Notes: generated from the sequence alone by a model not told the origin. Shown: positions 9,555-17,383, counted from the first letter of the stretch. The stretch: DNA of 64,000 nucleotides from Natronomonas marina (GCF_024298905.1 NZ_CP101154.1:3684932-3748931); one strand, 5' to 3'. Numbers and translations are program-made.

Positions 9555-10004
9555 TCAGCCGGTCCCGCTCGAACGGATCATAGACCGTCCCTTGCTTCCG
9601 AGCCGGCGACCGACGGCGACCCCCAGTGCTGTAACGAGGACTGTCAGCCCGACCGAGAGCGGAATGGCCACGATGGTTCCGGCGACGACGGCTCCGATGC
9701 GCACCGTCGAGTCGACGGTGAGCCCGGCGTCAATACCGTTCCGGACGACGACGAAAGCGACCCCGAGTGAGGCGCCCAGTCCGGTCCACAGACTCAGGGC
9801 CTTCGTCGACCACTCCGGGTAGGCGAGCCCCGCGAGGAGACCGGCGACCAGCATCGGGTACGCCGGGAGACTCACGCCGATATTGACGACGTCTCGCCCC
9901 ATCGACGCGCCTCCAGTGAACACCACCCAGCCGACGAGTACCGCCGACGCAGCGAGACCGATGGCCACTGCTCCATCCGGCCGTGAATTATTTGATATAT
10001 CCAT
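9555..10004 (-). CDS. Hypothetical membrane protein
   Basis: A 149-residue protein (MDISNNSRPDGAVAIGLAAS) with four hydrophobic segments (AVAIGLAASAVLVGWVVF, YPMLVAGLLAGLAYP, LSLWTGLGASLGVAFVVV, IGAVVAGTIVAIPLSVGLTVLVTALG) and a short basic C-terminus. The region in front of the start (10005-10065) is strongly AT-rich, with candidate TATA elements such as tatatttaa, so it probably has its own promoter. No family is recognised. GC is somewhat lower than in neighbours, which may point to a recent arrival. Confidence 0.6.
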   Translation of the reverse strand: MDISNNSRPDGAVAIGLAASAVLVGWVVFTGGASMGRDVVNIGVSLPAYPMLVAGLLAGLAYPEWSTKALSLWTGLGASLGVAFVVVRNGIDAGLTVDSTVRIGAVVAGTIVAIPLSVGLTVLVTALGVAVGRRLGSKGRSMIRSSGTG

Positions 10005-10100
10005 TTTTCATATCGTATATTTAACCATACCTACTGATAAAAATCTACATTCAGTCTGATATTTTTGGTGCACGGTACCCTGGTTGATCGCCCCCAGCGG

Positions 10101-10658
10101 TCAGGCGCCGTTCTCGCAGACCGCGAGGAAGTTCTCGAAGACGGCCTCGCCCTCCTCGGTGTGGGCGACCTCGGGGTGCCACTGGACGCCGTAGAGGTTC
10201 CGGTCGGTGTCGCTCATCGCCTCGATGCCGCAGATGTCGCTGTGGGCCGTCCGGACGAAGCCCTCCGGGAGGTCGACCACCTCGTCGGCGTGACTCGCCC
10301 ACACCCGGGTTTCGGGCGCCAGCGACCCGACGAGGGGGTCGTCGTCGTCGTCTATTTCGACGGTGACGTCGGCGTAGCCGCCGTAATCGCCGGCCTCGAC
10401 GGCACCGCCCAGTTCCTCGGCGATGAGTTGCATGCCGAGACAGATACCGAGGACGGGGACGCCCGCATCGAGGTAGTCGGGCGCCCGGCCGACGCGGTCC
10501 ATGTCCGGTCCCCCGGAGAGAACGACCCCGTCGGCGTCGACGTCGGCCGGCGGCGTCTCGTTGTCGACGATCTCGGTGTCGACGCCCAGATCGCGGAGCG
10601 CCCGGTGCTCGAGATGCGTGAACTGCCCGTGGTTGTCGACCACGACGATTCGCGTCAT
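10101..10658 (-). CDS. guaAA: GMP synthase glutaminase subunit A
   Basis: A 185-residue class I glutamine amidotransferase. It releases ammonia from glutamine for the separate ATP-pyrophosphatase subunit GuaAB, which converts XMP to GMP; archaea commonly encode the two parts separately. The catalytic triad is visible: Cys73 in the elbow GICLGMQ, and His161 and Glu163 in VQWHPEV. Length and the start MTRIVVVDNHGQFTHLEHRAL are typical of archaeal GuaAA. A T-rich TATA-like element (ctttttacgc on the complement) about 27 bp upstream fits a leaderless mRNA. GuaAB is not in the window. Confidence 0.93.
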   Translation of the reverse strand: MTRIVVVDNHGQFTHLEHRALRDLGVDTEIVDNETPPADVDADGVVLSGGPDMDRVGRAPDYLDAGVPVLGICLGMQLIAEELGGAVEAGDYGGYADVTVEIDDDDDPLVGSLAPETRVWASHADEVVDLPEGFVRTAHSDICGIEAMSDTDRNLYGVQWHPEVAHTEEGEAVFENFLAVCENGA

Positions 10659-10844
10659 TGGGTGTCCGTATCGCGTGTGAGCGTAAAAAGGGTCTGAAAC
10701 AGGTGTTCGGCCGACCGACGGCGGCCCGTCGCCCGTCGAACCCCGCGACCAAGTTATAATAACACTTAGATTGTGAATTAATCACCTATTACAATTAATA
10801 CTAACTGTGTCGGGCGTCTGGGAGTCGAAGTATACGGATCAGCC

Positions 10845-12140
10845 ATGTCATCGGAGATCGCCTCGACCGCGCCGCCGGAGAAAGACGTACCGACCGAACC
10901 GGAGTCGGCCCGCGCCGTGGCCCGACGCCAGCTAAACCGGGCCGCCGCCTTCGTCGACATCGACCCCAACGTCGTCGAGCGGCTTGCCGACCCCAAGGCC
11001 GTCCACGAGGTGACCGTCCCCATCGAGCGCGACGACGGCACCGTCGAGACCTACACCGGCTACCGCGCCCAGCACAACAGCGTCCGCGGTCCCCACAAGG
11101 GCGGCCTCCGGTTTCACCCCGGCGTGAGCCGCGAGGAGTGCATCGGGCTGGCGATGTGGATGACCTGGAAGTGTGCCGTGATGGACCTGCCGTTCGGCGG
11201 CGCCAAGGGCGGCGTCGTCGTCGACCCCAAGGAGCTGTCGCCCGACGAGAAGGAACGGCTCACCCGCCGGTTCACCGAGGAGTTGCGGCCCGTCATCGGC
11301 CCCAACACCGACATCCCGGCGCCGGACATGGGCACCGACGCCCAGACGATGGCTTGGATTATGGACGCCTACAGCATGCAGGAGGGCGAGACCCGCCCCG
11401 GCGTCGTCACGGGCAAGCCGCCGGTCGTCGGCGGCAGTTACGGCCGCGACGAGGCCCCCGGTCGAAGCGTCGCCATCGTCGCCCGGAAGGCCCTGGAGTA
11501 CTACGACCGGCCGCTCGGGGAGACGACCGTCGCCGTCCAGGGGTTCGGCAGCGTCGGCGCCAACGCCGCCCGCCTGCTGGACTCGTGGGGCGCCGACGTG
11601 GTCGCCGTCAGCGACGTCAACGGCGCCGTCTACGACCCCGACGGGCTGGATATCGAGACCATCCCGACCCACGAAGAGGAACCAGAGGCCGTCACCAGAC
11701 AGGACGGCGAGGTCATCGACAACGAGGCGCTGCTCGGTCTCGACGTCGACCTGCTGGCACCGTGTGCGGTCGGCAACGTCATCACCGCCGACAACGTCGA
11801 CGAGGTCCGCGCCGACATCGTCGTCGAGGGTGCCAACGGCCCGACGACCTTCGAGGCCGACGCCGCCCTCGCCGCCCGCGACGTGCCGGTGCTGCCCGAC
11901 GTGCTGGCCAACGCTGGCGGTGTCACCGTGTCGTACTTCGAGTGGCTCCAGGACATCAACCGCCGGGCGTGGTCGCTGGAGCGGGTCAACGAGGAACTGG
12001 ACGCCGAGATGGAGAAGGCCTGGGCTGCGGTCCGGGACGCCTACGAACGGACCCCCGAGGCGACGTGGCGGGACGCCGCCTACATCGTCGCCCTGGAGCG
12101 CCTCTCGGAAGCCCACGAGGCACGCGGGCTGTGGCCCTGA
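10845..12140 (+). CDS. gdhA: Glutamate dehydrogenase (Glu/Leu/Phe/Val family)
   Basis: A 431-residue enzyme interconverting glutamate and 2-oxoglutarate plus ammonia with NAD or NADP. The N-terminal domain carries the substrate site ([20 protein letters not shown]) and the catalytic lysine Lys121 in PFGGAKGGV. The C-terminal Rossmann domain begins at [17 protein letters not shown] (GxGxxG). Length and motifs fit the hexameric haloarchaeal enzyme; coenzyme preference cannot be read safely. The upstream region 10758-10805 is AT-rich (ttataataacac and aattaatactaac), giving TATA candidates. It converges on orc1, 150 bp away. Confidence 0.93.
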   Translation: MSSEIASTAPPEKDVPTEPESARAVARRQLNRAAAFVDIDPNVVERLADPKAVHEVTVPIERDDGTVETYTGYRAQHNSVRGPHKGGLRFHPGVSREECIGLAMWMTWKCAVMDLPFGGAKGGVVVDPKELSPDEKERLTRRFTEELRPVIGPNTDIPAPDMGTDAQTMAWIMDAYSMQEGETRPGVVTGKPPVVGGSYGRDEAPGRSVAIVARKALEYYDRPLGETTVAVQGFGSVGANAARLLDSWGADVVAVSDVNGAVYDPDGLDIETIPTHEEEPEAVTRQDGEVIDNEALLGLDVDLLAPCAVGNVITADNVDEVRADIVVEGANGPTTFEADAALAARDVPVLPDVLANAGGVTVSYFEWLQDINRRAWSLERVNEELDAEMEKAWAAVRDAYERTPEATWRDAAYIVALERLSEAHEARGLWP

Positions 12141-12290
12141 CGAACTGAGCGGCCGCCGTTCCGGCAAGCATCCGCGAGCGCCCGGAGTCCACGCCCCACT
12201 TGCCGGGCGGCCGACGGCCGCCGCCGAATGGTCACGTCGGGGGAGCCGCCACGCGGTCGCCACCGGCGAGCGGCCGGCAAAAAGTGGGTG
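12141..12290. terminator. Region between convergent gdhA and orc1 with hairpin
   Basis: 150 bp between two convergent stop codons. The part near orc1 is GC-rich with self-complementary segments (cgaccggcgagcgg-type) followed, in plus orientation, by ccggcaaaaagtggg. The same ccggcaaaaa end closes the hairpins at 22812-22845, so this may be a transcription stop or a remnant of the same repeat family. Confidence 0.35.
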
Positions 12291-14042
12291 TCAGTTGTCG
12301 AACCGAGCCTGGACGAACGGCTGGGCGTCCTCGACCTCGCCGACGCGGGAATCGGAGAGGAGGACGGCCTCGGTCTCGTCGAGCGGGACCGAGAGGCTGA
12401 TCTCCTTGGTGCGGCCGTACCGGCCCTTGGAGACGACGACGGCGTTGACGATGCCGAGCATGTCGAGTTCGCTGATGAGGTCGGTGACGCGGCGCTGGGT
12501 GAGGACGTCGGCATCTATCTCCTGGCAGAGGCGCTTGTAGATGTTGAACACCTCGCCGGTGTTGATGTTGTGGACGCCGTTCTGCTCCAGCAGGATGGTT
12601 GCGTAGAGGACGAGTTTCGACTGGGTGGGAAGCGTCCGGACCACCTCGACGACCCGGTCGAGTTCGATCTTCTCCTGGGCGTGGCGGACGTGCTTCTCGT
12701 CGACGGTCTCCGTTCGGTCCCGCTCGGCCAGTTCGCCGGCGGTCCGCAGGAGGTCCAGCGCCCGGCGGGCGTCGCCGTGTTCCTGGGCAGCGAAGGCCGC
12801 ACACAGCGGGATGACGTCGTCCGAGAGGACGCCCGACTTGAACGCGACGTCCGAGCGGTGGTTGAGGATGTCCCGCAACTGGGTGGCGTCGTAGGGCGGG
12901 AAGACGATTTCCTCCTCGCCGAGGCTGGACTTGACCCGGGGGTCCAGGAAGTCGGTGAACTTCAGGTCGTTGGAGATGCCCATGATGGAGACCCGCGAGT
13001 TGTCGAGTTCGGAGTTCATCCGGGAGAGGTTGTACAGCGTGTCGTCGCCGGACTTCTCGACGAGTTTGTCGATTTCGTCGAGCATGATGACGACCACGCG
13101 CTCGTGGTAGTCGACGGCCTCGAAGAAGGTCTGGTAGACCCGGTCGGTGGGCCACCCGGTCATCGGGACGGGGTCGAACTCCTCGAGATCGTCCTCGAGG
13201 TCCCGGATCTCGGTCTCGACGGCGGCGACGCTGTCGAACGAGGAGTCGTCGAGGGCATCGGGGTCCTCGGCGGCCCGGTCCCGGAGGTCGCCGAGTTCGT
13301 CGAGGCGCTCCTCGATGTAGGTCTCGTTCTTCTCGATGAACTTGTTTGCGAGCTGTGCGAGGACGCGATACTGGGTGTCGGTTACCTCGCAGTTGATGTA
13401 CTCGACCTCGCAGGGGACCTCGTACTTCTGGGAGGTGGTCTCCAGTTCCTCGCTGACGAACTTCGCGCTGGCGGTCTTGCCGGTCCCCGTCTTCCCGTAG
13501 ATGAGGATGTTCGAAGGGGTCTCCCCGCGGAGCGCGCTGACGAGGATGGTCGCCATGTTGTTGATCTGCTCCTCGCGGTGGGGGAGCTTGTGCGGGGTGT
13601 AGGAGGGTCGGAGGACCTCCTTGTTCTCGAAGATCGGCTCGCCCTCCAGCAGGTCGTCGAAGAGACCACGGGAGGCCTCGTCGGTTTCACCCTCGGAGTC
13701 GGCGTCGAGGTCCAGATCGTCGAGGTCGACGTCCCCGGAGAAGCCGTCGGCCGCACTGTTTCCCTCGACGAGATCCGGGTCGACCGCGGACGACCCCTTG
13801 GAGACGCCGGCCGGTGAGCCATCGGTCGAGTGCCCGGTTTCTACCCCGTCGGCCGCGGTAGACCCCTTCGTTTCCACTGGAGAATCGCCAGACTGAGAGT
13901 GGTCGTCGGTGTCCAGGTCCGGATCGGTCGTGGCCCCATCCGAGTCGGACGGGTCCGGGGGTGTCCCCCTCTCGGAATCCGCTACCTTCGGACCAGAATC
14001 ATCGCCGTCAGCCGTCGTATCGTTTGAATCACCGTCGGTCAT
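12291..14042 (-). CDS. orc1: Origin recognition protein Orc1/Cdc6, long form
   Basis: A 583-residue AAA+ initiator that binds ORBs and loads the MCM helicase. Walker A is GKTGTGKT (residues 183-190), Walker B is VVVIMLDEID (Asp322, Glu323), and the C-terminal winged helix starts near residue 470 (HNINTGEVFNIYKRLCQEID). Most archaeal Orc1 proteins have about 400 residues. This one adds a disordered acidic N-terminus of about 130 residues (Asp/Ser/Thr-rich) and an acidic insertion at 245-295. An exact ORB (13861-13884) is encoded inside the N-terminal tail as SPVETKGS, and another ORB overlaps the likely promoter (14051-14074), suggesting self-regulation. It reads away from the 1.19-kb origin region. 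Confidence 0.95.
   Translation of the reverse strand: MTDGDSNDTTADGDDSGPKVADSERGTPPDPSDSDGATTDPDLDTDDHSQSGDSPVETKGSTAADGVETGHSTDGSPAGVSKGSSAVDPDLVEGNSAADGFSGDVDLDDLDLDADSEGETDEASRGLFDDLLEGEPIFENKEVLRPSYTPHKLPHREEQINNMATILVSALRGETPSNILIYGKTGTGKTASAKFVSEELETTSQKYEVPCEVEYINCEVTDTQYRVLAQLANKFIEKNETYIEERLDELGDLRDRAAEDPDALDDSSFDSVAAVETEIRDLEDDLEEFDPVPMTGWPTDRVYQTFFEAVDYHERVVVIMLDEIDKLVEKSGDDTLYNLSRMNSELDNSRVSIMGISNDLKFTDFLDPRVKSSLGEEEIVFPPYDATQLRDILNHRSDVAFKSGVLSDDVIPLCAAFAAQEHGDARRALDLLRTAGELAERDRTETVDEKHVRHAQEKIELDRVVEVVRTLPTQSKLVLYATILLEQNGVHNINTGEVFNIYKRLCQEIDADVLTQRRVTDLISELDMLGIVNAVVVSKGRYGRTKEISLSVPLDETEAVLLSDSRVGEVEDAQPFVQARFDN
13861..13884 (-). promoter_or_regulatory. ORB inside the orc1 coding region
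   Basis: The complement reads TCTCCAGTGGAAACGAAGG followed by GGTC, practically the archaeal origin recognition box consensus. It lies in frame in orc1 and encodes residues 54-61 (SPVETKGS) of the unstructured N-terminus. A weaker relative sits about 70 bp away (near 13788-13803). Confidence 0.75.
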
Positions 14043-14050
14043 GCTCTTTC

Positions 14051-14074
14051 GAACCCCTCCATTTCAGGTGGAAC
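14051..14074 (-). promoter_or_regulatory. ORB at the orc1 promoter
   Basis: The complement reads GTTCCACCTGAAATGGAGGG followed by GTTC, an ORB 9-32 bp before the orc1 ATG. Because haloarchaeal transcripts are often leaderless, Orc1 bound here would cover the transcription start and could repress its own gene. Confidence 0.7.
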
Positions 14075-14319
14075 ACCACCGCGCGACGAGTGAACCCGTC
14101 GAATGTAGACGATAGAGACCCGGTACATCGGGTCGGGTTACTGGCGGTGGTCCACTTGATGCAGAGGAACCGATGGTAGAATACGTTATTAAACGTTGCG
14201 GTGACCTTCCGCAACAGTAACTAGAACCGGGTCGTCCCTCCTGTCGGTAGAGCGGTCCCGGGGAACCGCAGCGTCGGTCCGAGTCCCGTCGCGGTTCGCT
14301 CGTCGACAGTCGGTTGGTG

Positions 14320-14349
14320 GGTACGAGGGGTGATGGTACGAGGAGTGAT
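14320..14349 (+). repeat. Two 15-bp tandem repeats in oriC1
   Basis: Units ggtacgaggggtgat (14320-14334) and ggtacgaggagtgat (14335-14349) differ at one base. Further gtacc/ggtac words follow, including an imperfect inverted pair (gtacca...tggtac, 14363-14384). They lie between the orc1-proximal ORB and the AT-rich element and may be extra protein-binding sites. Confidence 0.6.
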
Positions 14350-14565
14350 GGCAAGAAGGATAGTACCATGGGAAGGGGTGGTACGACGGGTGCTTCGGCG
14401 GGACCGAACGGTGAAGCCGGCCGGGACCCGGACGGCCCAGCCGGGAGATAGTGCCAGTGGCAGCCAGGGACAGCCACGATGGGTCGAGGGAAAGGGGCCG
14501 AACCGTGGGGGAATCGAAGGAGTGAATCCGACCTGCAGTTGATGCAGTCGAAGTGGAGGGGACAT

Positions 14566-14594
14566 CCCCCACACCCCTCCGTTTCGAGTGGAAC
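14566..14594 (-). promoter_or_regulatory. ORB with G-string, left of the unwinding element
   Basis: The complement reads GTTCCACTCGAAACGGAGG, then GGTGTGGGGG: an ORB with the terminal G-run found in haloarchaeal oriC1 boxes. It is inverted relative to 14822-14849; the TTCC ends of both face the AT-rich core and the G-runs point outward. A partial, oppositely oriented copy (tcgaagtggaggggac) lies just to its left. Confidence 0.85.
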
Positions 14595-14620
14595 CAGGAG
14601 AACGGGAGGGGGGTGCCGGA

Positions 14621-14790
14621 GAAGTTCTAGATATCTAGAAAAAGATTTAATATACTCTGTGTAAAACCATACCCGTATCAGGAAAGAAAGGATCTATTTT
14701 ATTTAGTTTCTCTGCTGTGTTGCTAGTAATTTATTGATGACGAGCTCACGATCAACCACACTAGTACAAATATCCCAAGTTTCTGCCGGC
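14621..14790. other. AT-rich duplex unwinding element
   Basis: About 170 bp far richer in A and T than anything nearby (for example aaaaagatttaatatac and ttttatttagtttc), between two inverted G-string ORBs. By comparison with other archaeal origins this is the likely site of first strand opening. It starts with the 16-bp palindrome. Confidence 0.85.
14625..14640. repeat. 16-bp perfect palindrome ttctagatatctagaa
   Basis: A perfectly self-complementary 16-mer at the left edge of the AT-rich element, 31 bp from the G-string ORB. A perfect dyad here suggests a binding site for a dimeric protein or a strand-opening hairpin. Confidence 0.7.
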
Positions 14791-14821
14791 TCTCTACCTC
14801 CCCCCGACAGCCGTCCGTCCC

Positions 14822-14849
14822 GCTCCACCCGAAACGAGGGGGTGGGGGG
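14822..14849 (+). promoter_or_regulatory. ORB with G-string, right of the unwinding element
   Basis: Plus-strand gctccacccgaaacgagg followed by gggtgggggg. It is the inverted partner of 14566-14594, with the G-run pointing toward oapA. Confidence 0.85.
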
Positions 14850-15032
14850 CTCTTTCCCGTCACTGGACCGGCCGGTCCGTTCGGCGTTTCTTCCCGGTCC
14901 GTAGGTGCCACCCGTTTCGTCCCGCTGGCCGTCTCGTTTCGCTCACCGTTCCGCTCACCGTTTCGTCAACCCACTCGACTCCTCACGGCTCCCGTCGGTC
15001 GGCGCCTCGTTCGTGGAGCCGTCCCTCTCTTT

Positions 15033-15056
15033 GACCCCGGGACTTCGAGTGGAAAT
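15033..15056 (-). promoter_or_regulatory. Weak ORB-like site in oriC1
   Basis: The complement ATTTCCACTCGAAGTCCCGG followed by GGTC keeps the TTCCACTCGAA half but has a degenerate centre. It may be a low-affinity Orc1 site. Confidence 0.45.
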
Positions 15057-15198
15057 CGGAGGAATCCCCGGCGTTCGGGACGTGGACGACGGAATCGCGG
15101 TTCCACGCCGACCCTCCGTCCTCCTGTCCGCTTCGTGAGGTATGTCTGACACACAGTTAAGTGAGTGCGGTATGGTAGTACGCCCAGAGCGACCTCGA

Positions 15199-15217
15199 TT
15201 TCGACCTGAAATCGGGG
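15199..15217 (+). promoter_or_regulatory. Weak ORB-like site before oapA
   Basis: tttcgacctgaaatcgggg resembles the ORB before orc1 (ttccacctgaaatggagggg) and contains a 7-bp inverted repeat, cgatttc/gaaatcg (15196-15214). It ends 16 bp before the oapA ATG, so it could regulate the oap genes. Confidence 0.45.
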
Positions 15218-15232
15218 CCGTGGGAGGATGAG

Positions 15233-15874
15233 ATGGGACTGCTAACCGACCTCAAATCGAGTATATCCCGGGCGACGTCGAGCCTGTTTGCGGGGAGCGA
15301 GCCGAAACGCATCGGCATCTACGGCCCTCCAAACGCGGGCAAGACGACGCTCGCCAACCGTATCGCTCGCGACTGGACCGGTGACGCCGTGGGGCCGGAG
15401 AGTCACGTCCCCCACGAGACGCGCCGTGCGCGCCGAAAGGAGAACGTCGAAATAAAGCGGAACGGCAAGTCCGTCACCATCGATGTCGTCGACACGCCGG
15501 GCGTGACGACGAAGGTCGACTACAAGGAGTTCCTCGAACACGACATCGAGAAGGACGACGCCGTCCGTCGGTCACGGGAGGCGACCGAGGGGGTTGCCGA
15601 GGCGATGCACTGGCTGCGGGAGGACGTCGACGGCGTCATCTACGTGCTGGATGCCGCCGAAGACCCGTTCACGCAGGTGAACACGATGCTCATCGGTATC
15701 ATCGAGAGCCAGGATCTGCCGGTGCTCATCTTCGCCAACAAGATCGACCTCGACGAGGCCAGCGTCCAGCGCATCAGCAACGCCTTCCCACAACACGAGA
15801 CGGTGCCGCTGTCGGCGCTGGAGGGGGACAACATGGACGAAGTCTACGACAAGATAGCGGAGTACTTCGGGTGA
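15233..15874 (+). CDS. oapA: Origin-associated Era-like GTPase OapA
   Basis: A 213-residue GTPase. Motifs: G1 GPPNAGKTT (residues 31-39), G3 DTPG, G4 NKID in FANKIDLDE, G5 SAL. A helical insertion between G3 and G4 (YKEFLEHDIEKDDAVRRSREATEGV) replaces the usual short switch region. Unlike true Era it has no KH RNA-binding domain. The gene is the first of three next to oriC1 in haloarchaea; its family is known as origin-associated, but the molecular role is not settled. oapB follows after 4 bp, indicating an operon. A weak ORB just upstream may couple its expression to the initiator. Confidence 0.9.
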   Translation: MGLLTDLKSSISRATSSLFAGSEPKRIGIYGPPNAGKTTLANRIARDWTGDAVGPESHVPHETRRARRKENVEIKRNGKSVTIDVVDTPGVTTKVDYKEFLEHDIEKDDAVRRSREATEGVAEAMHWLREDVDGVIYVLDAAEDPFTQVNTMLIGIIESQDLPVLIFANKIDLDEASVQRISNAFPQHETVPLSALEGDNMDEVYDKIAEYFG

Positions 15875-15878
15875 TACC

Positions 15879-16280
15879 ATGCCCGAGGTAACCACCGACG
15901 ACGACGGCGAGAAACTGGGCGACGGCATCCAGATCGACATGATAAGCGCCGAGCGGATGGAGGGGATGCGGACGATGGAGAAGATCCGTCTCATCCTCGA
16001 CGGCGTCCACGACGACAACATCGTCATCCTCGAGGAGGGCCTCGAACCCGAAGAGGAGTCGAAGCTCATCGAGCGGACGATGTCGGAGATCAACCCCGAC
16101 GGGTTCACCGGCATCGAGATCGAGACCTATCCCGGAAGCAAGAGCAGCGACACCGGCTTCCTGGGCCGACTCATGGGCAACGACGAGCCGAACAAGCTGA
16201 CCGTCATCGGCCCGGCGAACCGTATCGAGACGCTCCACAAGGACGAGACCCTCATCAGCACGCTCATCACCCGCCAGTAG
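15879..16280 (+). CDS. oapB: Origin-associated protein OapB (DUF2073)
   Basis: A 133-residue protein (MPEVTTDDDGEKLGDGIQID). The family signature is easily seen: DMISAERMEGMRTMEKIRLILDGVHDDNIVILEEGL, then the acidic NPDGFTGIEIETYPG segment. DUF2073 proteins accompany the Era-like GTPase at haloarchaeal origins and occur in other Euryarchaeota; one archaeal homologue is described as an RNA-binding protein. The basic SRPRK-like surface seen in some homologues is not obvious here. It lies 4 bp after oapA and 9 bp before oapC. Confidence 0.88.
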   Translation: MPEVTTDDDGEKLGDGIQIDMISAERMEGMRTMEKIRLILDGVHDDNIVILEEGLEPEEESKLIERTMSEINPDGFTGIEIETYPGSKSSDTGFLGRLMGNDEPNKLTVIGPANRIETLHKDETLISTLITRQ

Positions 16281-16289
16281 GCCAACAGG

Positions 16290-17078
16290 ATGCCACACCA
16301 GTGTACCGGCTGCGGTCGGACGTTCGAGGACGGGTCCAAGGAGATGCTGTCGGGATGTCCCGACTGCGGCGGCAACAAGTTCCAGTTCCGGCCGGAGGGC
16401 ACCGACTTCCCGGACGATCCGGACCCACCGGAGGCGGCCGGCGACGACGACGCGGTCCCGGAGGAGGGCGACGCCTCGGTTGCGGAGACCGTCGGCCGCG
16501 CCACGACCCGCGTCCGGGACTTCGTCTCCTCGACGCCCGACGAGGAACCGGACCCGAACGCGACCTGGCCCAGCGAGACCGGCGAGGACGCCCCCGGCGC
16601 ATCGGGCGGTGACGACGGCACCGACGACGGGGAGATCATCGATGCCGACGCACGCCGGGAGACTCCCGAGGAGGACACCGCCCAGTCGAGCGCACGGAGC
16701 GGCCTCGCCTCCGCCGAGGAGGTCCGCGACGTCGGGTCCCCGACCGAGGCGGACGACCCCGACCCGGACTCGACGGCCGGAACTGACGGAGCCGCCGGTC
16801 GTAGCGAGGGACTCGCCGGCGGGACCGGCGGGCCACCGACCGAAGACGACGACCGCATCGTCAGCGAGCCCAGCGACGAGGAGCCGGAGCTCTCGGAGCT
16901 CAGAGAGCAGCTCAACGACCAGTTCGAGTCCATCAAGATCGTCGAGCCCGGCCAGTACGAACTCAACCTGATGGAGCTGTACGACCGCGAGGAGTACATC
17001 ATCGCGCTCCAGGAAAACGGCCGCTACGTCATCCAGGTACCGGACCAGTGGATCGGCAACGACATCGACGAGCGCTGA
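16290..17078 (+). CDS. oapC: Origin-associated zinc-ribbon protein OapC
   Basis: A 262-residue protein with three parts. Residues 1-35 form a zinc ribbon (CTGCGRTF...GCPDCGGNKF). Residues 45-195 are low-complexity, rich in Asp, Glu, Gly, Pro and Thr, and probably unstructured. Residues 205-262 form a conserved C-terminal module (FESIKIVEPGQYELNLMELY, then EEYIIALQENGRYVIQVPDQ). It is the third gene of the oap operon. The ribbon suggests nucleic acid or protein binding near the origin; no activity is established. The end of the operon is followed by the 25-bp repeat array. Confidence 0.87.
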   Translation: MPHQCTGCGRTFEDGSKEMLSGCPDCGGNKFQFRPEGTDFPDDPDPPEAAGDDDAVPEEGDASVAETVGRATTRVRDFVSSTPDEEPDPNATWPSETGEDAPGASGGDDGTDDGEIIDADARRETPEEDTAQSSARSGLASAEEVRDVGSPTEADDPDPDSTAGTDGAAGRSEGLAGGTGGPPTEDDDRIVSEPSDEEPELSELREQLNDQFESIKIVEPGQYELNLMELYDREEYIIALQENGRYVIQVPDQWIGNDIDER

Positions 17079-17212
17079 CGGCGGGGACCGACGGAGACGG
17101 GCACCGACCGCGAGAACTGAGACGAGCGCCGACCGAATGCGGCGACGTGTGCCGGGCGGTGACGGTTGGAGCCGAGCGTGGTGACCGAGGGCCGACGCGA
17201 TTTCCCATCTCA

Positions 17213-17337
17213 CCTTCGATGTCGCTATTTCGAGTACCCTTCGACGTCGCTATTTCGAGTACCCTTCGACGTCGCTATTTCGAGTACCCTTCGACGTCGC
17301 TATTTCGAGTACCCTTCGACGTCGCTATTTCGAGCAC
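17213..17337 (+). repeat. Five 25-bp tandem repeats (iteron-like)
   Basis: Five direct units of ccttcgacgtcgctatttcg+agtac at 17213, 17238, 17263, 17288 and 17313. The first differs at one base (cgatg for cgacg) and the last at one base (agcac for agtac); the middle three are identical. Each unit holds the palindrome cgacgtcg and the word tttcgagt, which also occurs in the ORB at 14571-14594. A 25-bp unit cannot keep a reading frame, so the array is not coding. Confidence 0.9.
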
Positions 17338-17383
17338 TGCGGGACGGCCTCGGGTTCCCGCGACGGACGGCCGACCCCCGGCG

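Larger units (their letters stand above)
14043..15232. other. oriC1: Chromosomal replication origin, oriC1 type
   Basis: A 1190-bp gene-free region between orc1 and the origin-associated gene oapA. It contains ORBs in both orientations (14051-14074, 14566-14594, 14822-14849; weaker at 15033-15056 and 15199-15217), an AT-rich probable unwinding element (about 14621-14790), a 16-bp palindrome and short direct repeats. The two strongest ORBs carry G-strings at their outer ends and flank the AT-rich part in inverted orientation, as in characterised haloarchaeal oriC1 regions. Gene order orc1-origin-oapA-oapB-oapC-orc is also characteristic. The open frames here lack haloarchaeal protein composition, so I annotate none. 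Confidence 0.93.

Noticed and set aside
9261-9822. Possible genes in 9194-9554
   Set aside because: Frames on both strands overlap the next gene or lack starts and sensible composition; no homology-like motif is visible.
14029-14664. Several 60-130 codon frames in the origin region
   Set aside because: They are Arg/Ser/Pro-rich, overlap the ORBs and palindrome, and lack the acidic composition of haloarchaeal proteins.
17213-17337. CRISPR array
   Set aside because: The 25-bp units are directly adjacent without spacers, and no cas gene is present in the window.
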